Shown piece after piece: positions 7,842 to 18,072 of a stretch of 52,138 nucleotides of DNA (position 1 is the first letter of the stretch; each line of letters opens with the position of its first letter). The notes below the pieces were generated by a model, which saw only the letters and a list, made by a program, of their open reading frames with translations, ran no database searches and was not told the DNA's origin. A program made the position numbers and the translations under genes. This DNA is from an uncultured SAR86 cluster bacterium (GTDB lineage: Bacteria > Pseudomonadota > Gammaproteobacteria > Magnimaribacterales > D2472), in NCBI GenBank assembly GCA_902541365.1, contig CACBQK010000006.1, positions 1 through 52,138 of the forward strand, given 5' to 3'.

Positions 7842-7870
7842 TGGACATTTTAGGCACAGATGATTAAACT
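7842..7870 (+). promoter_or_regulatory. rpsT promoter
   Basis: TGGACA (7842-7847) and TAAACT (7865-7870) are spaced by 17 bases and lie 23 bases before the rpsT start. Transcription would begin near 7877, leaving a leader of about 17 bases without an obvious Shine-Dalgarno. Confidence 0.45.
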
Positions 7871-7893
7871 TGCACAACTTTTTATAACAATTT

Positions 7894-8160
7894 ATGGCTA
7901 ATTCAAAACAAGCAGAAAAGAGAGCTAGACAAAATAAAGCAAGATACAAGCATAGACATAGTCAGAGGTCTCAAACAAGAACGGCAGTTAAAGCTGTCAG
8001 ATATGCAATTGAGGAAAATGATGTTGCAAAAGCTTCAAACCTCTTAAAAACTGCTGAAAAAGTTCTCGATTCAGCCGCTTCAAAAAAAGTTATTCACAAA
8101 AATGCTGCCGCTAGAACAAAGAGTAGACTAACTGCTGCAGTTAAGAAAATCTCTAAATAA
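7894..8160 (+). CDS. rpsT: 30S ribosomal protein S20
   Basis: S20 binds 16S rRNA early in small-subunit assembly. The 88-residue product starts MANSKQAEKRARQNKAR, the family signature, and is a basic three-helix protein with the usual alternation of lysine and alanine (KNAAARTKSRL). Length matches E. coli (87). It has its own promoter, as is usual for this gene. Its last 8 bases overlap the end of the convergent obgE gene, so no terminator fits between them and antisense transcription at the ends is likely. Confidence 0.97.
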   Translation: MANSKQAEKRARQNKARYKHRHSQRSQTRTAVKAVRYAIEENDVAKASNLLKTAEKVLDSAASKKVIHKNAAARTKSRLTAAVKKISK

Positions 8161-9139
8161 AAATCTTTCTTGATATATCGTCAAGAAGTTCTTGAACACC
8201 CTCACCCGTCACTGAGGAAATACCAAAGACATTTTTAAATTCCTTAGCATTAAAAGCATTCAAAGTTTCAAATCTAGTCTCTTCATCAATTAGATCAATT
8301 TTTGTAACAACTATATAAAACTCTTTTTCTAAGAGTTTTTCTGAAAAATCTCCTAATTCTTTCTTCAGTTTCATAAATTGACCCTGTGCCGGAATTTCTG
8401 AAAAAGCTTCAAGAAAGAAAAGCAGGATTCCTGTTCTCGATATATGTTTTAAGAACTTAATACCAAGCCCATGACCATCGGATGCACCTTCTATAATTCC
8501 TGGTATATCTGCAATTACAAAACTATTATCTGAGTATTTAATTGTTCCAAGATGAGGTCTCAATGTAGTGAAAGGATAATCTGCTATTTTAGGCTTTGCT
8601 GAGGAGACTGTATTAAGAAAGGTAGACTTTCCAGCATTAGGGAATCCCACTAAGCCAACATCCGCTAAAGATCTAAGCTCCAGTTTTATATTTATTGATT
8701 CGCCATCCTCGCCCTTTGTAATTTTTCGCGGTGCTTGATTTGTACTGGATTTAAAACGCGCATTACCTAAACCTCCGTCACCTCCCTTTGCAAGCAAGTA
8801 GTCTTTTTCTTCGTTGCAATCAATTATTAAATCACCAGTATCTGCATCAAGAACAACGGTCCCTTGAGGTACTGATAAAAAAATAGATTCTCCATCTTGG
8901 CCTTTCATATTTTTACCAGAACCATTTCTGCCATTTTTAGCTTGAATAACTTTTTTATGATGAAAATCAACTAATGTATTTATGTTCTTATCAGCTTTAA
9001 GAAAAACATCTCCGCCTCTCCCGCCATCCCCACCATCAGGACCGCCTCTGGGAATATATTTTTCTCTTCTAAAGCTCAGGCAACCAGAACCACCTGATCC
9101 TGCTTTAATTTCAAGCAGAGCTTCGTCTATGAAATTCAT
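8153..9139 (-). CDS. obgE: GTPase ObgE/CgtA
   Basis: This essential GTPase acts in 50S assembly and stress response. The 328 residues carry the glycine-rich Obg domain (SGGSGCLSFRREKYIPRGGP, GGDGGRGGDVF) followed by a G domain with GFPNAGKST (about residue 165), DIPGIIEGA, VTKIDL and the G5-like SSVTGEG. It is shorter than the 390-residue E. coli protein because it stops at the end of the G domain and lacks the acidic C-terminal tail. The gene follows rpmA by 4 bases, the common rplU-rpmA-obgE order. It overlaps the end of convergent rpsT by 8 bases. Confidence 0.97.
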   Translation of the reverse strand: MNFIDEALLEIKAGSGGSGCLSFRREKYIPRGGPDGGDGGRGGDVFLKADKNINTLVDFHHKKVIQAKNGRNGSGKNMKGQDGESIFLSVPQGTVVLDADTGDLIIDCNEEKDYLLAKGGDGGLGNARFKSSTNQAPRKITKGEDGESINIKLELRSLADVGLVGFPNAGKSTFLNTVSSAKPKIADYPFTTLRPHLGTIKYSDNSFVIADIPGIIEGASDGHGLGIKFLKHISRTGILLFFLEAFSEIPAQGQFMKLKKELGDFSEKLLEKEFYIVVTKIDLIDEETRFETLNAFNAKEFKNVFGISSVTGEGVQELLDDISRKIFI

Positions 9140-9143
9140 GAAT

Positions 9144-9401
9144 TTACTGAGGAACTATATTTACAGTTTTCCTCTTTCTTGGACCTTTATAAGTAAATTG
9201 AACAATACCTGATTCTTTCGCAAATAACGTGTGATCCTTACCCATTCCAACATTTACACCTGGATGAGTGTTTGTTCCTCTTTGTCTGATAATTATTTCA
9301 CCAGCCTTAACAAGCTGACCACCAAACCTTTTAACTCCGAGTCTTTTGGATTGGGAATCTCTACCGTTCTTACTGGAACCACCAGCTTTCTTATGTGCCA
9401 T
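9144..9401 (-). CDS. rpmA: 50S ribosomal protein L27
   Basis: L27 reaches the peptidyl-transferase centre with its N-terminus. The 85-residue product begins [19 protein letters not shown], with the conserved GRQRG-like segment [12 protein letters not shown] in the body. There is no N-terminal extension of the cleaved Firmicutes type. The ATG overlaps the rplU stop by one base (TAATG), so translation is coupled to L21. Confidence 0.97.
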   Translation of the reverse strand: MAHKKAGGSSKNGRDSQSKRLGVKRFGGQLVKAGEIIIRQRGTNTHPGVNVGMGKDHTLFAKESGIVQFTYKGPRKRKTVNIVPQ

Positions 9402-9718
9402 TATTTACTCTCAAGTTTAATTTTATCAATCTCTATTTTAGTATATTTAGCTCTATGCCCTTGTTTGCGCATACTATGCTTTCTTCTTCTAAATCTAAGA
9501 ATTGATAATTTAGTTCCTTTAACTTCATCAATAATCTTAGCAGTAACCTTTACATTTGAAAGGTATGGTTGCCCAATTTCGACAGTATTGTCATCAGAAT
9601 ATAGAAGTACATTATCAAAAGTAATCTTTTTTTTATCATCGGATATAAGATCAATTAGAAGAGTTTGACCCTCCTCTACTTTGTGCTGTTTTCCACCTGT
9701 TTCAATTACTGCGTACAT
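9401..9718 (-). CDS. rplU: 50S ribosomal protein L21
   Basis: L21 binds 23S rRNA and contacts L20. The frame is open further upstream to 9769, but the family start [14 protein letters not shown] lies at the ATG at 9718, giving 105 residues (E. coli 103). The upstream extension covers the promoter and is not conserved sequence. The C-terminal half has the basic [18 protein letters not shown]. It is the first gene of rplU-rpmA-obgE and divergent from ispB. Confidence 0.97.
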   Translation of the reverse strand: MYAVIETGGKQHKVEEGQTLLIDLISDDKKKITFDNVLLYSDDNTVEIGQPYLSNVKVTAKIIDEVKGTKLSILRFRRRKHSMRKQGHRAKYTKIEIDKIKLESK

Positions 9719-9740
9719 TATTAAATCCGAAAGTTGGCAA

Positions 9741-9769
9741 AATATACGCTGATATGCGGAATTTATCAA
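9741..9769 (-). promoter_or_regulatory. rplU-rpmA-obgE promoter
   Basis: Read on the minus strand, TTGATA (9764-9769) and TATATT (9741-9746) are separated by exactly 17 bases. The predicted start is near 9734, about 16 bases before the L21 ATG. Confidence 0.6.
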
Positions 9770-9777
9770 TAGTTAGG

Positions 9778-9783
9778 TATAAT
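9778..9783 (+). promoter_or_regulatory. ispB-fabA-fabB -10 element
   Basis: TATAAT preceded by GG lies 20 bases before the ispB ATG; the -35 region is poor (TGCGGA at 9755-9760). The predicted leader is about 14 bases and the promoter would lie back to back with the rplU promoter. Confidence 0.4.
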
Positions 9784-9803
9784 TTTTAATCCAAATCATA
9801 AAC

Positions 9804-10760
9804 ATGCCTAATTTAAGTAAAAATCTAAAAAAAGATCTCAAAAAAGTTGAAAGCTTGATGAGGAAGAATTTAAGTAAGGAGCCTGTGGTTAAGGACCTTT
9901 ATGATTACATTTTTGATAAATCTGGAAAGAAGGTGCGAGCATCTATTAGTCTAATTAGCTCTTATGGAATGAATAAGAATCAGCAAAATAGAGTAAAACT
10001 CGCAGCTATCATTGAACTTCTCCATACTGCAACACTTGTTCACGACGATATTATTGATAATTCAGACCTTCGTAGAGGCAAAACAACTGTAAATGTTGCT
10101 TGGTCAAACTCACATGGCGTGCTAATTGGTGATTTTATTTACTCCAAAGCTTTTATGCTTATGAATGAAATAGGAAATTTCAAAGTAATTGATGAGCTAA
10201 GCTCTGCTACTAATAAAATTGCTGAGGGTGAATTAATGCAGCTTGCAAATAAAAATAATTTAGATGCCTCACTCCAGCAGCTAAAAAAAATTAGTTATTA
10301 TAAAACTGGAAGATTGTTTGAAGCCTCTGCAAAAAGTGCTGCAATGCTTTCTGGTAAATCAGCCTCATTTATTGAGAATATTTCAAAAGCTGCAAAACTT
10401 ATTGGAATTGCATTCCAAGTAAGAGATGACTTGCTTGATTACGGAATAAGTAAAGGAAATATTGGAAAGCCAGAAATGCAAGATATCCTTGAGGATAAAA
10501 TAACTTATCCGCTTTATTTCGCGCTAAAAAGCTCAAGCAAAAAAGATAGTTTAAAGATCTTAAAAAAACTAAAGAATAAAGACTTTAGTTTAGATGAAGT
10601 AGCAGACTTTGTTTCTTCTTCAAGTGCTTTCAATAAATGTAATTCTTTAATCCAAAACTATAGTAATGAAATTAATAAATGCATCATTAAGATATCTAAT
10701 AAAGAAATTCGTGATGAGATGCTAAACTTATCTGAAAGCTTAAAAAATAGATATGAATAA
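9804..10760 (+). CDS. ispB: Polyprenyl (octaprenyl-type) diphosphate synthase
   Basis: This trans-prenyltransferase makes the long isoprenoid side chain of ubiquinone from farnesyl and isopentenyl diphosphates. The 318 residues show the two aspartate-rich magnesium sites, [12 protein letters not shown] (from residue 81) and [11 protein letters not shown] (near 205-215), plus the GKKVRAS substrate-binding segment near 41. Length fits IspB (323). It is divergent from rplU, the neighbour it also has in E. coli. Its end overlaps fabA by 8 bases, linking quinone and fatty-acid synthesis genes. Chain length cannot be fixed from sequence alone. Confidence 0.93.
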   Translation: MPNLSKNLKKDLKKVESLMRKNLSKEPVVKDLYDYIFDKSGKKVRASISLISSYGMNKNQQNRVKLAAIIELLHTATLVHDDIIDNSDLRRGKTTVNVAWSNSHGVLIGDFIYSKAFMLMNEIGNFKVIDELSSATNKIAEGELMQLANKNNLDASLQQLKKISYYKTGRLFEASAKSAAMLSGKSASFIENISKAAKLIGIAFQVRDDLLDYGISKGNIGKPEMQDILEDKITYPLYFALKSSSKKDSLKILKKLKNKDFSLDEVADFVSSSSAFNKCNSLIQNYSNEINKCIIKISNKEIRDEMLNLSESLKNRYE

Positions 10761-11280
10761 AGTATTTAAACCTAAAGAATCGTATTCAAAAGAAGATCTT
10801 GTTGATTGCGGATTTGGTCAACTATTTGGTGAAGGCAATGGTAGGCTTCCAGTTGATCCGATGCTTATGTTTGATCGAATCACTAAGATAAATAATACTG
10901 GTGGTAAATATTCAAAAGGTGAGATTTATGCAGAGCTCGATGTGAATCCTGATCTATGGTTTTTTGATTGCCATTTTAAAGAAGATCCTGTTATGCCAGG
11001 ATGCCTAGGGCTTGATGCCATGTGGCAATTGCTTGGTTTCTTTCTATGTTGGAGTGAATTACCTGGAATTGGGAGAGCTTTAGGAGCTGAAAAAGTTAAA
11101 TTCTTTGGGCAGGTACTTCCAACGGCAAAAAAAGTTAACTATGTTCTTGATATAAAAAGAGTTGTAAACCGCGGAGCTGTAGTTGGTTTTTCTGATGCTG
11201 ATATGTTTGTGGACGGTAAACATGTTTATTCAGCAGGTAACCTTAAAGTAGGACTTTTTGCTGACCCAAGCAAATTTTAA
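10753..11280 (+). CDS. fabA: 3-hydroxydecanoyl-ACP dehydratase/isomerase FabA
   Basis: FabA dehydrates and isomerises C10 acyl-ACP, the branch point for anaerobic unsaturated fatty-acid synthesis. The 175 residues (E. coli 172) contain the active-site histidine in [13 protein letters not shown] (His74) and the partner aspartate in [11 protein letters not shown] (Asp88). The start overlaps the end of ispB by 8 bases and the stop is one base before fabB, so the three genes are translated as one operon. The FabA/FabB pair is typical of gamma- and some alphaproteobacteria. Confidence 0.97.
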   Translation: MNKVFKPKESYSKEDLVDCGFGQLFGEGNGRLPVDPMLMFDRITKINNTGGKYSKGEIYAELDVNPDLWFFDCHFKEDPVMPGCLGLDAMWQLLGFFLCWSELPGIGRALGAEKVKFFGQVLPTAKKVNYVLDIKRVVNRGAVVGFSDADMFVDGKHVYSAGNLKVGLFADPSKF

Positions 11281-11281
11281 G

Positions 11282-12490
11282 ATGCGTGAAGTTGTAATTA
11301 CAGGAATGGGATTGATATCCTGTATTGGAAATGATTTAGATACTGTTTCAAGAAATCTTAGGGCAGGCAAATCTGGTATTAAATTAAATCAAGAATATGT
11401 TGATATGGGTTTTAGGAGCCATGTATCTGGATCTATTGATATAGATTTGAAGCCATTAATTGATAGAAAACTTTTAAGATTTATGGGCAATGCATCTGCA
11501 TATGCATATCTCGCTGCTAAGGATGCTCTAATGGATGCTGGGCTAAATGAAGGTGATATATCTTCTCCACGTATTGGTCTTGTTGCTGGTTCTGGAGGAG
11601 CTTCTTCTGCAATTCAAATAGAGGCTGCAGACATAACTAGATCTAAAGGACCAAAACGAGTTGGTCCCTATGCAGTTCCTAAAGCAATGGGAAGCACCGT
11701 TTCTGCTGTTTTATCAACAGCATTAAAAATTAAAGGTGTTAACTATTCGATTACTTCAGCTTGTTCGACTAGCGCTCACTGCATTGGCCATGGAGCAAAC
11801 CTAATTCAGAACGGTTTGCAGGATATTGTCATTGCTGGTGGTGGTGAGGATGAGCATTGGTCTTCATCGTCTCTATTTGATGCAATGGGAGCATTGAGTT
11901 CAAAATTTAATGAGCAACCAAAGCTAGCATCAAGACCCTTTGATAAAAATAGAGATGGTTTTGTTATAGCAGGTGGTTCTGGGATGGTAATACTTGAAGA
12001 GAAAGAAAATGCACTAAAAAGAGGTGCAAAGATTTATGGAACTCTTAGAGGCTTTTGTGCAAATTCAGATGGTTACGATATGGTTGCTCCCTCTGGAGAA
12101 GGAGCAGCTAGATGCATGAGTGAAGCCATCTCGCAATATGGACAACAAGTAGACTATATTAATGCCCATGGAACAAGTACTCTGGTGGGAGATATTGCTG
12201 AAATAAATGCAATTAAGGAGGTATTCAATACTCAAAATCCCTTCTTAAGTTCAACGAAATCCCTCACAGGTCACTCACTTGGAGCAACTGGAGCTCAAGA
12301 AGTTATTTATTCAATGATAATGATGAATGAAGGTTTTATTTCTCCTTCAATAAATGTTGAAGATGCTTTAAAAGAAATTGGTGATATTAGTTTAGTAACT
12401 GAAGAAAACAATGAAAACATTAATTCATTTATGAGTAATTCATTTGGTTTCGGTGGAACAAATGCTTGTTTAATTTTTAGTAAGGATTAA
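11282..12490 (+). CDS. fabB: 3-oxoacyl-ACP synthase I (KAS I) FabB
   Basis: FabB elongates acyl-ACP by condensation with malonyl-ACP and is needed for unsaturated chains made by FabA. The 402 residues carry the catalytic triad Cys161 (SACSTSAHC), His296 (NAHGTST) and His331 ([12 protein letters not shown]), nearly the same positions as E. coli FabB (163, 298, 333). I chose the ATG at 11282, one base after the fabA stop, because the product then begins [10 protein letters not shown] as in the family; the frame is open slightly further upstream into fabA. It ends 7 bases from the convergent crotonase gene. Confidence 0.97.
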   Translation: MREVVITGMGLISCIGNDLDTVSRNLRAGKSGIKLNQEYVDMGFRSHVSGSIDIDLKPLIDRKLLRFMGNASAYAYLAAKDALMDAGLNEGDISSPRIGLVAGSGGASSAIQIEAADITRSKGPKRVGPYAVPKAMGSTVSAVLSTALKIKGVNYSITSACSTSAHCIGHGANLIQNGLQDIVIAGGGEDEHWSSSSLFDAMGALSSKFNEQPKLASRPFDKNRDGFVIAGGSGMVILEEKENALKRGAKIYGTLRGFCANSDGYDMVAPSGEGAARCMSEAISQYGQQVDYINAHGTSTLVGDIAEINAIKEVFNTQNPFLSSTKSLTGHSLGATGAQEVIYSMIMMNEGFISPSINVEDALKEIGDISLVTEENNENINSFMSNSFGFGGTNACLIFSKD

Positions 12491-12497
12491 AAAGCTG

Positions 12498-13355
12498 TTA
12501 CTTTTTTTCAATTTTTTCATGAAAATCTTTTGGCAAGTCCTCTGATACTGAATTTGGAAAGTCAGCAGGTCGCTTTTCCAAAAATGAGGTTACTCCTTCC
12601 CTAGCATCTCCAGACTTTCCTCTGGAGCTTATAAAAATACTTTCCAAATCATGCGATCTATCAGGTCCATTATCTCCAAGCGAAGTCCAAAATAATCTTC
12701 GTGCCATTGCAACTGAAACAGGAGCAGATTTCTTGGCAAGATCCTTAGAATAATCTAGAGATTTCTGAAGCATTTCATCGTCTTCGAAAATATATGAAAC
12801 AAGCCCAATCTCTTTGGCTTCGTTAGCATCAATAATCTTTCCTGAGAAGCAAAGCTCTAAGGCTTTTGATATACCTACTATTTTTGGAAGAAACCATGAA
12901 CTGCTGGCATCATTCACAATTCCTCTATTTAAAAAAACAAATCCGAACCTTGCACTTGTTGAAGCAATTCTAATATCTGCTGCCAGTTGAAGAGTTGCTC
13001 CAACACCTACAGCGGGACCATTACAGGCCGTTATGATTGGTTTAAGTGACTTATACATTCTAAGTGTCAAAATCCCACCAGCATCTTTATTGTAATCTTG
13101 AGGATATTCTTCTGATGTATCAAATTCTTTAACAAAGGTGTTTTCTCCTCCTGAGAGATCAGCACCTGCACAGAATGCCCTTCCGGAACCAGTAATAAGT
13201 GTTGCTCTTATTTTGTCGTCATTATCTATGACATCAAAAGCATCACAAAGCTCTTCCATCATGGTTAATGTAAATGCATTGAGTTTCTCTGGTCGATTCA
13301 GCTTTATCAAGGCAACTGATTCTTGAGTTTCAAATTTGATGTGCTTGTAGTTCAA
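12498..13355 (-). CDS. Enoyl-CoA hydratase/isomerase (crotonase) family protein
   Basis: The crotonase fold is clear in 285 residues: LNRPEKLNAFT, GRAFCAGADL (oxyanion-hole segment), NGPAVGVGATLQLAADIRIAS and the substrate-loop segment FLNRGIVNDASSSWFLP. The two glutamates of rat enoyl-CoA hydratase (144 and 164) are replaced here by Thr and Phe, so simple hydratase activity is unlikely. Related sequences I recall read IVPEAASSW, with a glutamate at the place used by enoyl-CoA isomerases; here it is aspartate. An isomerase-like or other acyl-CoA reaction is therefore more likely, but unproven. It starts 3 bases after ssb on the same strand and converges on fabB. Confidence 0.88.
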   Translation of the reverse strand: MNYKHIKFETQESVALIKLNRPEKLNAFTLTMMEELCDAFDVIDNDDKIRATLITGSGRAFCAGADLSGGENTFVKEFDTSEEYPQDYNKDAGGILTLRMYKSLKPIITACNGPAVGVGATLQLAADIRIASTSARFGFVFLNRGIVNDASSSWFLPKIVGISKALELCFSGKIIDANEAKEIGLVSYIFEDDEMLQKSLDYSKDLAKKSAPVSVAMARRLFWTSLGDNGPDRSHDLESIFISSRGKSGDAREGVTSFLEKRPADFPNSVSEDLPKDFHEKIEKK

Positions 13356-13358
13356 AGT

Positions 13359-13799
13359 CTAGAAAGGGATATCTTCTTCTGAGAATTCGCCATTATCTTG
13401 ATTTACATCCTCTTCGCTCATACCTGAGTTATTATTTTCAAATGAGGATCCTGAAGAATCACCTCTTGAATCAAGCATCGTAAGCTCTTGTCCCAGAACC
13501 TCAGTTGTATATCTATCATTTCCTGACTGATCTTGCCATTTTCTTGTTTGCAATTTGCCTTCAACATAAACTTTAGATCCTTTATCAAGATATTGTTCTG
13601 CAATCTCAGCAAGTTTTCCAAAATATACAACCCTATGCCACTCAGTCTTTGTTTTTAAATCGCCGCTGTCTTTATCTTTCCATGATTCCGAGGTTGCCAA
13701 ACTTAAGTTGGCTACTGCGGTATTGCTTTGGGTATACTTCATATCAGGTTTTTGACCTAAATTACCTACTAAAATTACTTTATTTACACCTCTACTCAT
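13359..13799 (-). CDS. ssb: Single-stranded DNA-binding protein
   Basis: SSB coats single-stranded DNA in replication and repair and recruits partners through its tail. The 146 residues contain the OB-fold N-terminus ([50 protein letters not shown]) to about residue 110, then a short disordered acidic linker and the conserved partner-binding tip EEDIPF. The linker is shorter than in E. coli (178 residues). The start is preceded by GAGG. It is divergent from uvrA, the classical gammaproteobacterial neighbour, and probably cotranscribed with the crotonase gene. Confidence 0.97.
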   Translation of the reverse strand: MSRGVNKVILVGNLGQKPDMKYTQSNTAVANLSLATSESWKDKDSGDLKTKTEWHRVVYFGKLAEIAEQYLDKGSKVYVEGKLQTRKWQDQSGNDRYTTEVLGQELTMLDSRGDSSGSSFENNNSGMSEEDVNQDNGEFSEEDIPF

Positions 13800-13809
13800 A
13801 TTTACCTCT

Positions 13810-13815
13810 TATAAT
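13810..13815 (+). promoter_or_regulatory. Possible uvrA -10 element
   Basis: TATAAT in the 57-base ssb-uvrA gap, 41 bases before the uvrA ATG. No good -35 and no evident LexA box (CTG-N10-CAG) is present in the gap. Confidence 0.3.
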
Positions 13816-13856
13816 ATTAAAAGTTTAACCCATATTTCTTATTACATACATTTTAA

Positions 13857-16679
13857 ATGAAAAGCATATCAATTAAAGGTGCTCGTACCCATAATTTAAA
13901 AAATATCGATGTTGATATTCCTAGAAACAAACTTGTTGTAATTACTGGATTGTCTGGCTCAGGAAAGTCGTCTTTAGCATTTGATACCTTGTATGCAGAA
14001 GGTCAGAGAAGATATGTTGAATCACTTTCAGCATATGCCAGACAGTTTTTATCTATGATGGAAAAACCTGATGTTGATCAAATTGAAGGGCTTTCCCCAG
14101 CTATTTCTATTGAACAAAAATCTGCGTCTCATAATCCTAGATCAACTGTAGGAACTGTTACTGAGATTTATGACTACTTAAGACTTCTTTATTCTCGAGT
14201 TGGTACTCCTAAATGCCCAGATCATGATATTGAGCTTAAAGCTAAATCTATTTCTGAGATTACAGATCAAATATGTAATTTTGAGAAAGGCCAAAAAATA
14301 ATGATTATTGCTCCAATAGTTAGGGGTAAAAAAGGAGAACATCTTGCTGTTTATGAAGACCTTCGACAAGAAGGTTTTGTAAGGGTTAAAGTTAATGAAA
14401 AGATTTATTCTTTAGATGAATTTCCTGAATTAGAGAAAAATAAAAAACATAATATTTCAGCAGTTGTAGACAGGCTTGTAGTAAAAAATAATGAGGAATT
14501 TAGGCAACGTGTAGCAGAGTCAGTTGAGACAGCTTCAAACTTTTCGGATGGAATAATTGAGATTGACTTCATGGATGGTAAGAATGAATCTATTCTATTT
14601 TCAACAAATTTTTCATGTCCAGAGTGTGGTTATTCTATTCCTGAGCTTGAGCCAAGAATGTTTTCTTTCAATAGTCCGTTTGGCGCTTGTGATAAATGCG
14701 ATGGTCTTGGAGTAATTCAATTTATTGATCCTTCAAAACTTATTCCAGATGAAGATGTATCAATAAATAATGGAGCAATTAAAGGCTGGACAAGAAGAAA
14801 TAGATTTTACTTTTATCAACTTAAATGTCTAGCTAATCATTATAATTTTTCGCTTTCAGAAAAATGGAAGAATTTAGACGAGAAAATAAAGAAAATTATC
14901 CTTTGGGGAAGTGAAGATGTTATAGATTTTTCTAAAAGATGGAGGAGCGGAAGCAGATTAGTGAGAAAGCATAAGTTTGAGGGAGTAATTACAAACACGC
15001 AAAGAAGATTTAGAGATACAGATTCTGAATATATGAGAAATGAACTTTCAAAGCTACTTTCTGATAAAAAATGTGATGCATGCAATGGCTCTAGACTTAA
15101 AAAAGAATCAAGAAATGTTTTTATAAAAAATACACCAATAAACCTTATAACCGAAATGAGAATAAATGAAAGTTTAGAATTTATTTCAAAACTGAAACTT
15201 CTAGGTAATAAGAAAAAGATTGCTGAAAAAATTCTAAAAGAAATAAATGATAGACTTTCCTTCCTTGAGAATGTTGGTCTTGGATATCTTGCATTGGATA
15301 GGAGTGCTGAGTCTCTTTCAGGGGGTGAGGCTCAAAGAATTAGGCTTGCTAGTCAGATTGGATCCGGGCTTGTTGGGGTAACATATATCCTTGATGAGCC
15401 CAGCATAGGCCTTCATCAAAGAGATAATGGTAAGCTTATTGAGACTCTTAAAAACTTAAGAGATCTTGGTAATACTGTAATTGTTGTTGAGCATGATGAG
15501 GATGCTATGCGCGAAGCAGATTACATTATTGATATGGGACCAGGTGCAGGCGTGCATGGAGGTAAAGTATGCGCTGAAGGTAATTTTGAAAAAATCTTAA
15601 AAGATAAAAACTCAATAACTGCAAAATTTCTATCAAAAAAAAGAGAGATAAAAGTCCCAAAAAAAAGAGCAAAACCAAATGGTAAGTTTATCGAAATAAA
15701 ATCTGCATTTGCAAACAACTTAAATAATATTGATATAGAAATACCTGTTGGTTTATTTACTGCTGTAACTGGAGTATCGGGATCTGGAAAATCATCTCTA
15801 ATCAATCAAACTTTACTTCCAATGTCTTCATTTATGCTAAATAGAGCGAATCTAAAAAAAGAGGTTAAATGTAAAGAAATAAAGGGGCTTGAAAATTTAG
15901 ATAAAGTAATTGATATAGATCAATCACCAATTGGAAGAACTCCTAGATCTAATCCTGCAACCTATATTGGTTTATTCTCAAATATACGAGACCTATTTGC
16001 TCAAACTATTGAAGCTAGAGCAAGAGGATATAAGCCAGGCAGATTCAGTTTTAATGTAAAAGGTGGCAGATGCGAGGCTTGTCAAGGCGATGGTCTTATA
16101 AAAGTTGAAATGCATTTCCTTGCAGATGTTTATGTGACGTGTGATGTTTGCAATGGTTCGAGATACAACGATCAAACGCTTGAAGTGAAATATAAAGATA
16201 AAAATATAAGTGACGTATTAAATATGACAGTTGAAGATGCATTATCTTTCTTTGATCAAATTCCTGCAATTAAAAAGAAACTTCAAACTTTGTATGATGT
16301 TGGTCTTGGGTATATTACACTTGGTCAGTCAGCTACAACTCTATCAGGTGGAGAGGCTCAAAGAATCAAATTAGCAAAAGAGTTGTCTAAAAGAAGTACA
16401 GGTAAAACTTTATTTATTTTGGATGAGCCAACAACTGGTCTCCACTTTCATGACATTGAGCTGCTACTTAAGGTTCTTCACAGACTAAAAGAACAGGGTA
16501 ATACAATTATTGTTATAGAACATAATTTAGATGTCATCAAAACAGCTGACTGGATTATCGACTTAGGGCCAGAGGGTGGAAGTCAAGGTGGACAACTTAT
16601 TGCAAATGGCTCACCAGAAAAGGTAGCTAAAGATAAAAAGTCATTTACAGGAAAATATCTTAAAGAAATGATTAGCTAG
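13857..16679 (+). CDS. uvrA: Excinuclease ABC subunit A
   Basis: UvrA is the damage-recognition ATPase of nucleotide excision repair and loads UvrB. At 940 residues it matches E. coli length exactly. It has two ABC modules: Walker [10 protein letters not shown] near residue 32 and GVSGSGKSS near 645, and two LSGGEAQRI signatures near 485 and 825. Zinc-binding cysteine pairs are visible in [33 protein letters not shown] and CDVCNGSRY. The gene stands alone, divergent from ssb, and its last 4 bases overlap the end of convergent rplQ. No SOS operator is evident upstream. Confidence 0.98.
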   Translation: MKSISIKGARTHNLKNIDVDIPRNKLVVITGLSGSGKSSLAFDTLYAEGQRRYVESLSAYARQFLSMMEKPDVDQIEGLSPAISIEQKSASHNPRSTVGTVTEIYDYLRLLYSRVGTPKCPDHDIELKAKSISEITDQICNFEKGQKIMIIAPIVRGKKGEHLAVYEDLRQEGFVRVKVNEKIYSLDEFPELEKNKKHNISAVVDRLVVKNNEEFRQRVAESVETASNFSDGIIEIDFMDGKNESILFSTNFSCPECGYSIPELEPRMFSFNSPFGACDKCDGLGVIQFIDPSKLIPDEDVSINNGAIKGWTRRNRFYFYQLKCLANHYNFSLSEKWKNLDEKIKKIILWGSEDVIDFSKRWRSGSRLVRKHKFEGVITNTQRRFRDTDSEYMRNELSKLLSDKKCDACNGSRLKKESRNVFIKNTPINLITEMRINESLEFISKLKLLGNKKKIAEKILKEINDRLSFLENVGLGYLALDRSAESLSGGEAQRIRLASQIGSGLVGVTYILDEPSIGLHQRDNGKLIETLKNLRDLGNTVIVVEHDEDAMREADYIIDMGPGAGVHGGKVCAEGNFEKILKDKNSITAKFLSKKREIKVPKKRAKPNGKFIEIKSAFANNLNNIDIEIPVGLFTAVTGVSGSGKSSLINQTLLPMSSFMLNRANLKKEVKCKEIKGLENLDKVIDIDQSPIGRTPRSNPATYIGLFSNIRDLFAQTIEARARGYKPGRFSFNVKGGRCEACQGDGLIKVEMHFLADVYVTCDVCNGSRYNDQTLEVKYKDKNISDVLNMTVEDALSFFDQIPAIKKKLQTLYDVGLGYITLGQSATTLSGGEAQRIKLAKELSKRSTGKTLFILDEPTTGLHFHDIELLLKVLHRLKEQGNTIIVIEHNLDVIKTADWIIDLGPEGGSQGGQLIANGSPEKVAKDKKSFTGKYLKEMIS

Positions 16680-17086
16680 CCAGCTTCAGATTCTTTTAGT
16701 TCAGGTACATCAGTTTCTGCATCTTCACTCGATCTATCCACCCATTCAACAAAAGCCATGTCAGCCTTATCACCAGGCCTGAAGCCAGCTTTAATTATCC
16801 TTAGATAGCCTCCGGGTCTTGAAGACGATTTTGGACCAATCTCTTCAAATAGTTTTCCAACTGATTTTTTACATCTAAGCTTATCAAACACCCTTCTTCT
16901 GTTAGCTACTGAATCATTTTTAGAAACAGTAATCAAAGGCTCAAGATATTTCTTTAGCTCTTTCGCTTTTGGAACAGTTGTTTTTATAATCTCATGCTCT
17001 ATGAGAGCAAGAGATAAGTTCTTAAACAAAGCTTTTCTATGTGCTGAGTTTCTATTTAATTTTCTGCCTGATTTCTGATGTCTCAT
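16676..17086 (-). CDS. rplQ: 50S ribosomal protein L17
   Basis: L17 sits near the exit tunnel of the large subunit. The 136 residues start [20 protein letters not shown], the family signature, and include [18 protein letters not shown]. The tail is acidic ([15 protein letters not shown]) and makes the protein slightly longer than E. coli (127). It is the last gene of the alpha operon, 3 bases after rpoA. It overlaps uvrA by 4 bases tail to tail. Confidence 0.97.
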   Translation of the reverse strand: MRHQKSGRKLNRNSAHRKALFKNLSLALIEHEIIKTTVPKAKELKKYLEPLITVSKNDSVANRRRVFDKLRCKKSVGKLFEEIGPKSSSRPGGYLRIIKAGFRPGDKADMAFVEWVDRSSEDAETDVPELKESEAG

Positions 17087-17089
17087 TTT

Positions 17090-18055
17090 TTAACCCATCG
17101 GTGGCCAATTATCTAAAACCATACCTAAAGAGAGTCCTTTTGAAGCTAGGACATCTTTTATCTCATTAAGAGACTTTTTACCAAGGTTAGGTGTTTTTAG
17201 AAGATCAAATTCAGATCTTTGAATTAAATCACCAATTAAGAAAATACTTTCTGCTTTTAAACAATTAGTTGATCTAACAGTTAGCTCAAGTTCTTCTATA
17301 GACCTGAGGAGTAGAGGATCAAAGTCATTTTGCTCTTTTTTAGCTTCTTGTTCTGCAATTGCTTCTAAATCAACAAAGGCTGCAAGTTGTTGCTGCATTA
17401 TAGTTGCAGAATGCTCTATAGCCATTTTTGCATCGATAGTACCATCAGTCTCTAACTCAAGTATTAATTTATCTAAGTCTGTTCTTTTCTCAAATCTTGC
17501 ATTCTCTACAGAATAAGAAACTCTTTTTACTGGACTAAATGAAGCATCTACTTTTAAACCTCCTACAGTATTATTTTCATCATCTCTAATATCTGCAGGC
17601 TCATAACCTCTTCCTGTTCTTACAAAAACTGACATATTTAATTTAATTTTATCTACAAGTGAAACAACATGATGATCGGCATCTGTTAACTCAACATTTC
17701 CAGGAGCCTCAAATGAAGAAGATGTTACTTCGCATGGTCCATCTACAGATAGTTTAAGTTCTGCTTCATTTCCCTCAATTAATTTCACTGGCATATCTTT
17801 AAGATTCAATAGAATATCTATTACGTCCTCTCTAACTCCCTCAATTGTTGAATACTCATGAGAAATACCATCGATCACAACATCTGTTACAGCAGCACCA
17901 GGCATTGATGAAAGAAGAATTCTTCTAAGGGCATTACCCAGCGTATGACCAAAACCTCTCTCAAGCGGCTCTAGCGTTACCTTCGATACAGTATCTGAAA
18001 CATTTTCGACTTGTATCTCGGTTGGTACTAATAAATCTATTACTGATATTTGCAT
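17090..18055 (-). CDS. rpoA: DNA-directed RNA polymerase subunit alpha
   Basis: The alpha dimer nucleates RNA polymerase assembly and its C-terminal domain contacts activators and UP elements. The 321 residues show the N-terminal domain signature [20 protein letters not shown] (29-48) and, after a flexible acidic linker, a C-terminal helix-hairpin-helix domain ([34 protein letters not shown]). Length is near E. coli (329). Gaps are 17 bases from rpsD and 3 bases to rplQ. Confidence 0.98.
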   Translation of the reverse strand: MQISVIDLLVPTEIQVENVSDTVSKVTLEPLERGFGHTLGNALRRILLSSMPGAAVTDVVIDGISHEYSTIEGVREDVIDILLNLKDMPVKLIEGNEAELKLSVDGPCEVTSSSFEAPGNVELTDADHHVVSLVDKIKLNMSVFVRTGRGYEPADIRDDENNTVGGLKVDASFSPVKRVSYSVENARFEKRTDLDKLILELETDGTIDAKMAIEHSATIMQQQLAAFVDLEAIAEQEAKKEQNDFDPLLLRSIEELELTVRSTNCLKAESIFLIGDLIQRSEFDLLKTPNLGKKSLNEIKDVLASKGLSLGMVLDNWPPMG

Positions 18056-18072
18056 AATTACCTCTAACCCTC

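Noticed and set aside
9719..9769. Longer L21 start
   Set aside because: The extension covers a good promoter and the family N-terminus begins at 9718.
13800..13856. SOS (LexA) operator between ssb and uvrA
   Set aside because: No CTG-N10-CAG pattern is present in the gap, although both genes are SOS-controlled in E. coli.
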